Positions 63,213 to 64,000 of a stretch of DNA of 64,000 nt are shown here, in pieces. Location: NCBI RefSeq assembly GCF_030056665.1, contig NZ_JASHIG010000037.1, one strand, 5' to 3'. The translations under genes were made by a program, and so were the position numbers. Below the pieces are notes generated by a model that saw only the letters and a program-made list of their open reading frames with translations, ran no database searches and had not been told where the DNA came from. The first letter of the stretch is position 1, and each line of letters starts with the position of its first letter. This DNA is from Flectobacillus roseus. GTDB lineage: Bacteria > Bacteroidota > Bacteroidia > Cytophagales > Spirosomataceae.

Positions 63213-63611
63213 ATGAAAACAGTTTATCATTGCTTCGTACTAGATGAGGCTAGCATTACTCCAGAACAAAAGATTAACATCAAAGGAAAGTTTTTAAAAT
63301 CTGAAGGGAAATGGAACCCCGATGTCTCAGTTCAGTCAAGTTTCCTTCCCATCTTTGAGTTTGAAAATTGTCTGTTTCTAAAAAAAATTAAACAGAGGGA
63401 GTTAGAAAAAGGAGATAAATCTGATTTTGTTGCGTTTGAAATAGAGAGAGACAACATTCTACTGTTTAGTCAAGATACTAAGTATTTAGATTTAATTAAC
63501 AATTTGAATGGGATTGAAAAGTTCCTTGAAGGTTTAAATATTATATCTATGCCAACGCAATTGAATTATCAATCTGAAAATTTTTCAAACTACCTAAAGT
63601 ACGGGAAATAG
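63213..63611 (+). CDS. Small hypothetical protein, possible immunity protein
   Basis: A 132-residue soluble protein: YHCFVLDEASITPEQKINIK at the start, FENCLFLKKIKQRELEKGD in the middle and a helical end. No signal peptide, no recognised motif. It begins 6 bp after an orphan coding fragment, close enough for translational coupling, which supports the reading as an immunity gene kept after loss of most of the toxin gene. This is inference from layout only. Confidence 0.6.
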   Translation: MKTVYHCFVLDEASITPEQKINIKGKFLKSEGKWNPDVSVQSSFLPIFEFENCLFLKKIKQRELEKGDKSDFVAFEIERDNILLFSQDTKYLDLINNLNGIEKFLEGLNIISMPTQLNYQSENFSNYLKYGK

Positions 63612-63679
63612 GTAAATTCGGAGGTTCTGTAAATTTCTAAAATGCACCGACCCTCTTGATTAACAACTAAAATAATTAT

Positions 63680-63931
63680 ATGAGATATTCAACCTTTTGG
63701 GTAGCCTTTTGCCTATCTAGTTTCAGCATATTTTCTCAATCGACGGAAACGTCATTAAACCAGTTTAAGCAAATTAGAAAAGCAATAAGTGACACTCTGA
63801 ATAAAACGCCGATATTTGGAAGTCATCTTGACTTTTTGATTTTCTTCAATGCGATGATAATAAATGCTATAAAGTTAAAAACTATCCAACTTGAAAGCGT
63901 TGTATCGAATCGATTTAACAAGGACCTGTAA
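63680..63931 (+). pseudogene. Secreted-protein gene, 5' remnant cut by an insertion sequence
   Basis: The frame opens with a good signal peptide (MRYSTFWVAFCLSSFSIFSQ) and about 25 plausible residues (LNQFKQIRKAISDTLNKTP). From about 63823 on, the same DNA read on the other strand encodes a transposase C-terminus, so the last third of this frame is antisense of the insertion and not original protein. The gene was therefore interrupted near 63810-63822. Its original identity cannot be told. Confidence 0.6.
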
Positions 63932-64000
63932 CTATCTATTCATGCATTAGTTCTTTCAATAGAGTATCTTTCTTTATAGAGATCTTCGTCAATGATGCCA
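63823..64000 (-). mobile_element. C-terminal part of an IS5/IS4-type transposase, with internal stop
   Basis: Read on the minus strand from the window edge: IIDEDLYKERYSIERTNA, a TGA, then IDSYRSLLNRFDTTLSSW and FNFIAFIIIALKKIKKSR, stop at 63823-63825. Y..R...ERTNAW.DS is the C-terminal DDE signature of IS5/IS4-type transposases; the TGA at 63940-63942 replaces the usual TGG (Trp). The element is thus decayed or the codon was mutated, and it continues beyond the window, so its other end and inverted repeats are not visible. Confidence 0.75.

Overview
The window looks like a chromosomal segment of a low-GC member of the Bacteroidota, most likely a Cytophagales (Spirosomataceae-like) environmental glycan degrader. 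The basis is a SusC/SusD pair, a hybrid two-component regulator with an AraC output domain, many short lipoprotein signal peptides, dense glycoside hydrolases and repeated use of the Bacteroidota -7 promoter box TAnnTTTG. The taxonomic placement is inference. I saw no rRNA, tRNA or CRISPR array.

Layout. 0-3 kb: an ABC exporter operon (ATPase, permease, second ATPase cut by the edge). 3-10.6 kb: a xylulokinase-type sugar kinase, a Gfo/Idh/MocA oxidoreductase with a Tat-like signal, a multi-PAS protein that ends at a DHp-like helix, a TetR regulator and a ferritin. 10.7-18.3 kb: a GH9 cellulase fused to a NodB-like domain, a MazG-like pyrophosphohydrolase, a DUF6882-like protein, an M20 peptidase and a DUF4419 lipoprotein.

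18.4-37.4 kb is a polysaccharide utilization locus: HTCS regulator, SusC, SusD, GH5 lipoprotein, GH30, a large FG-GAP/UnbV lipoprotein and a convergent GH2 beta-galactosidase. The susC and GH2 promoters carry matching TTACCCC direct repeats with a 22-bp period, each exactly 21 bp upstream of a -7 box. This ties the two divergently placed arms to one regulator, presumably the HTCS. 37.5-40.8 kb holds a PhnA-like protein, a DUF1080 protein and a sulfatase.

40.9-47.4 kb is the most striking region: a complete-looking retron on the minus strand. A WGR plus HEAT/ARM-like repeat protein is followed 5 bp later by a winged-helix/SWIM zinc-finger protein, then a structured non-coding RNA with paired a1/a2 ends and a long msd hairpin, then an intrinsic-terminator-like hairpin, then a retron-type reverse transcriptase. 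The gene content fits what I remember as the type XIII retron class. A palindromic operator-like sequence lies upstream of the operon.

47.5-57 kb: a Tim44-like membrane protein, a nitrilase, a histidine kinase/LuxR regulator pair, a PAS-LuxR regulator, a lipoprotein, a GH51 arabinofuranosidase with a GH43-like front half, and an in-frame remnant that looks like signal peptide plus the C-terminal domain of a GH27 alpha-galactosidase. 57-64 kb is an accessory region of small orphan genes (DUF695-like, DUF6348-like, lipoproteins) with an 868-bp tandem duplication of an unknown gene, an orphan coding fragment placed just before a small gene (toxin remnant plus immunity gene layout), and a secreted-protein gene broken by an insertion sequence whose transposase runs off the right edge.
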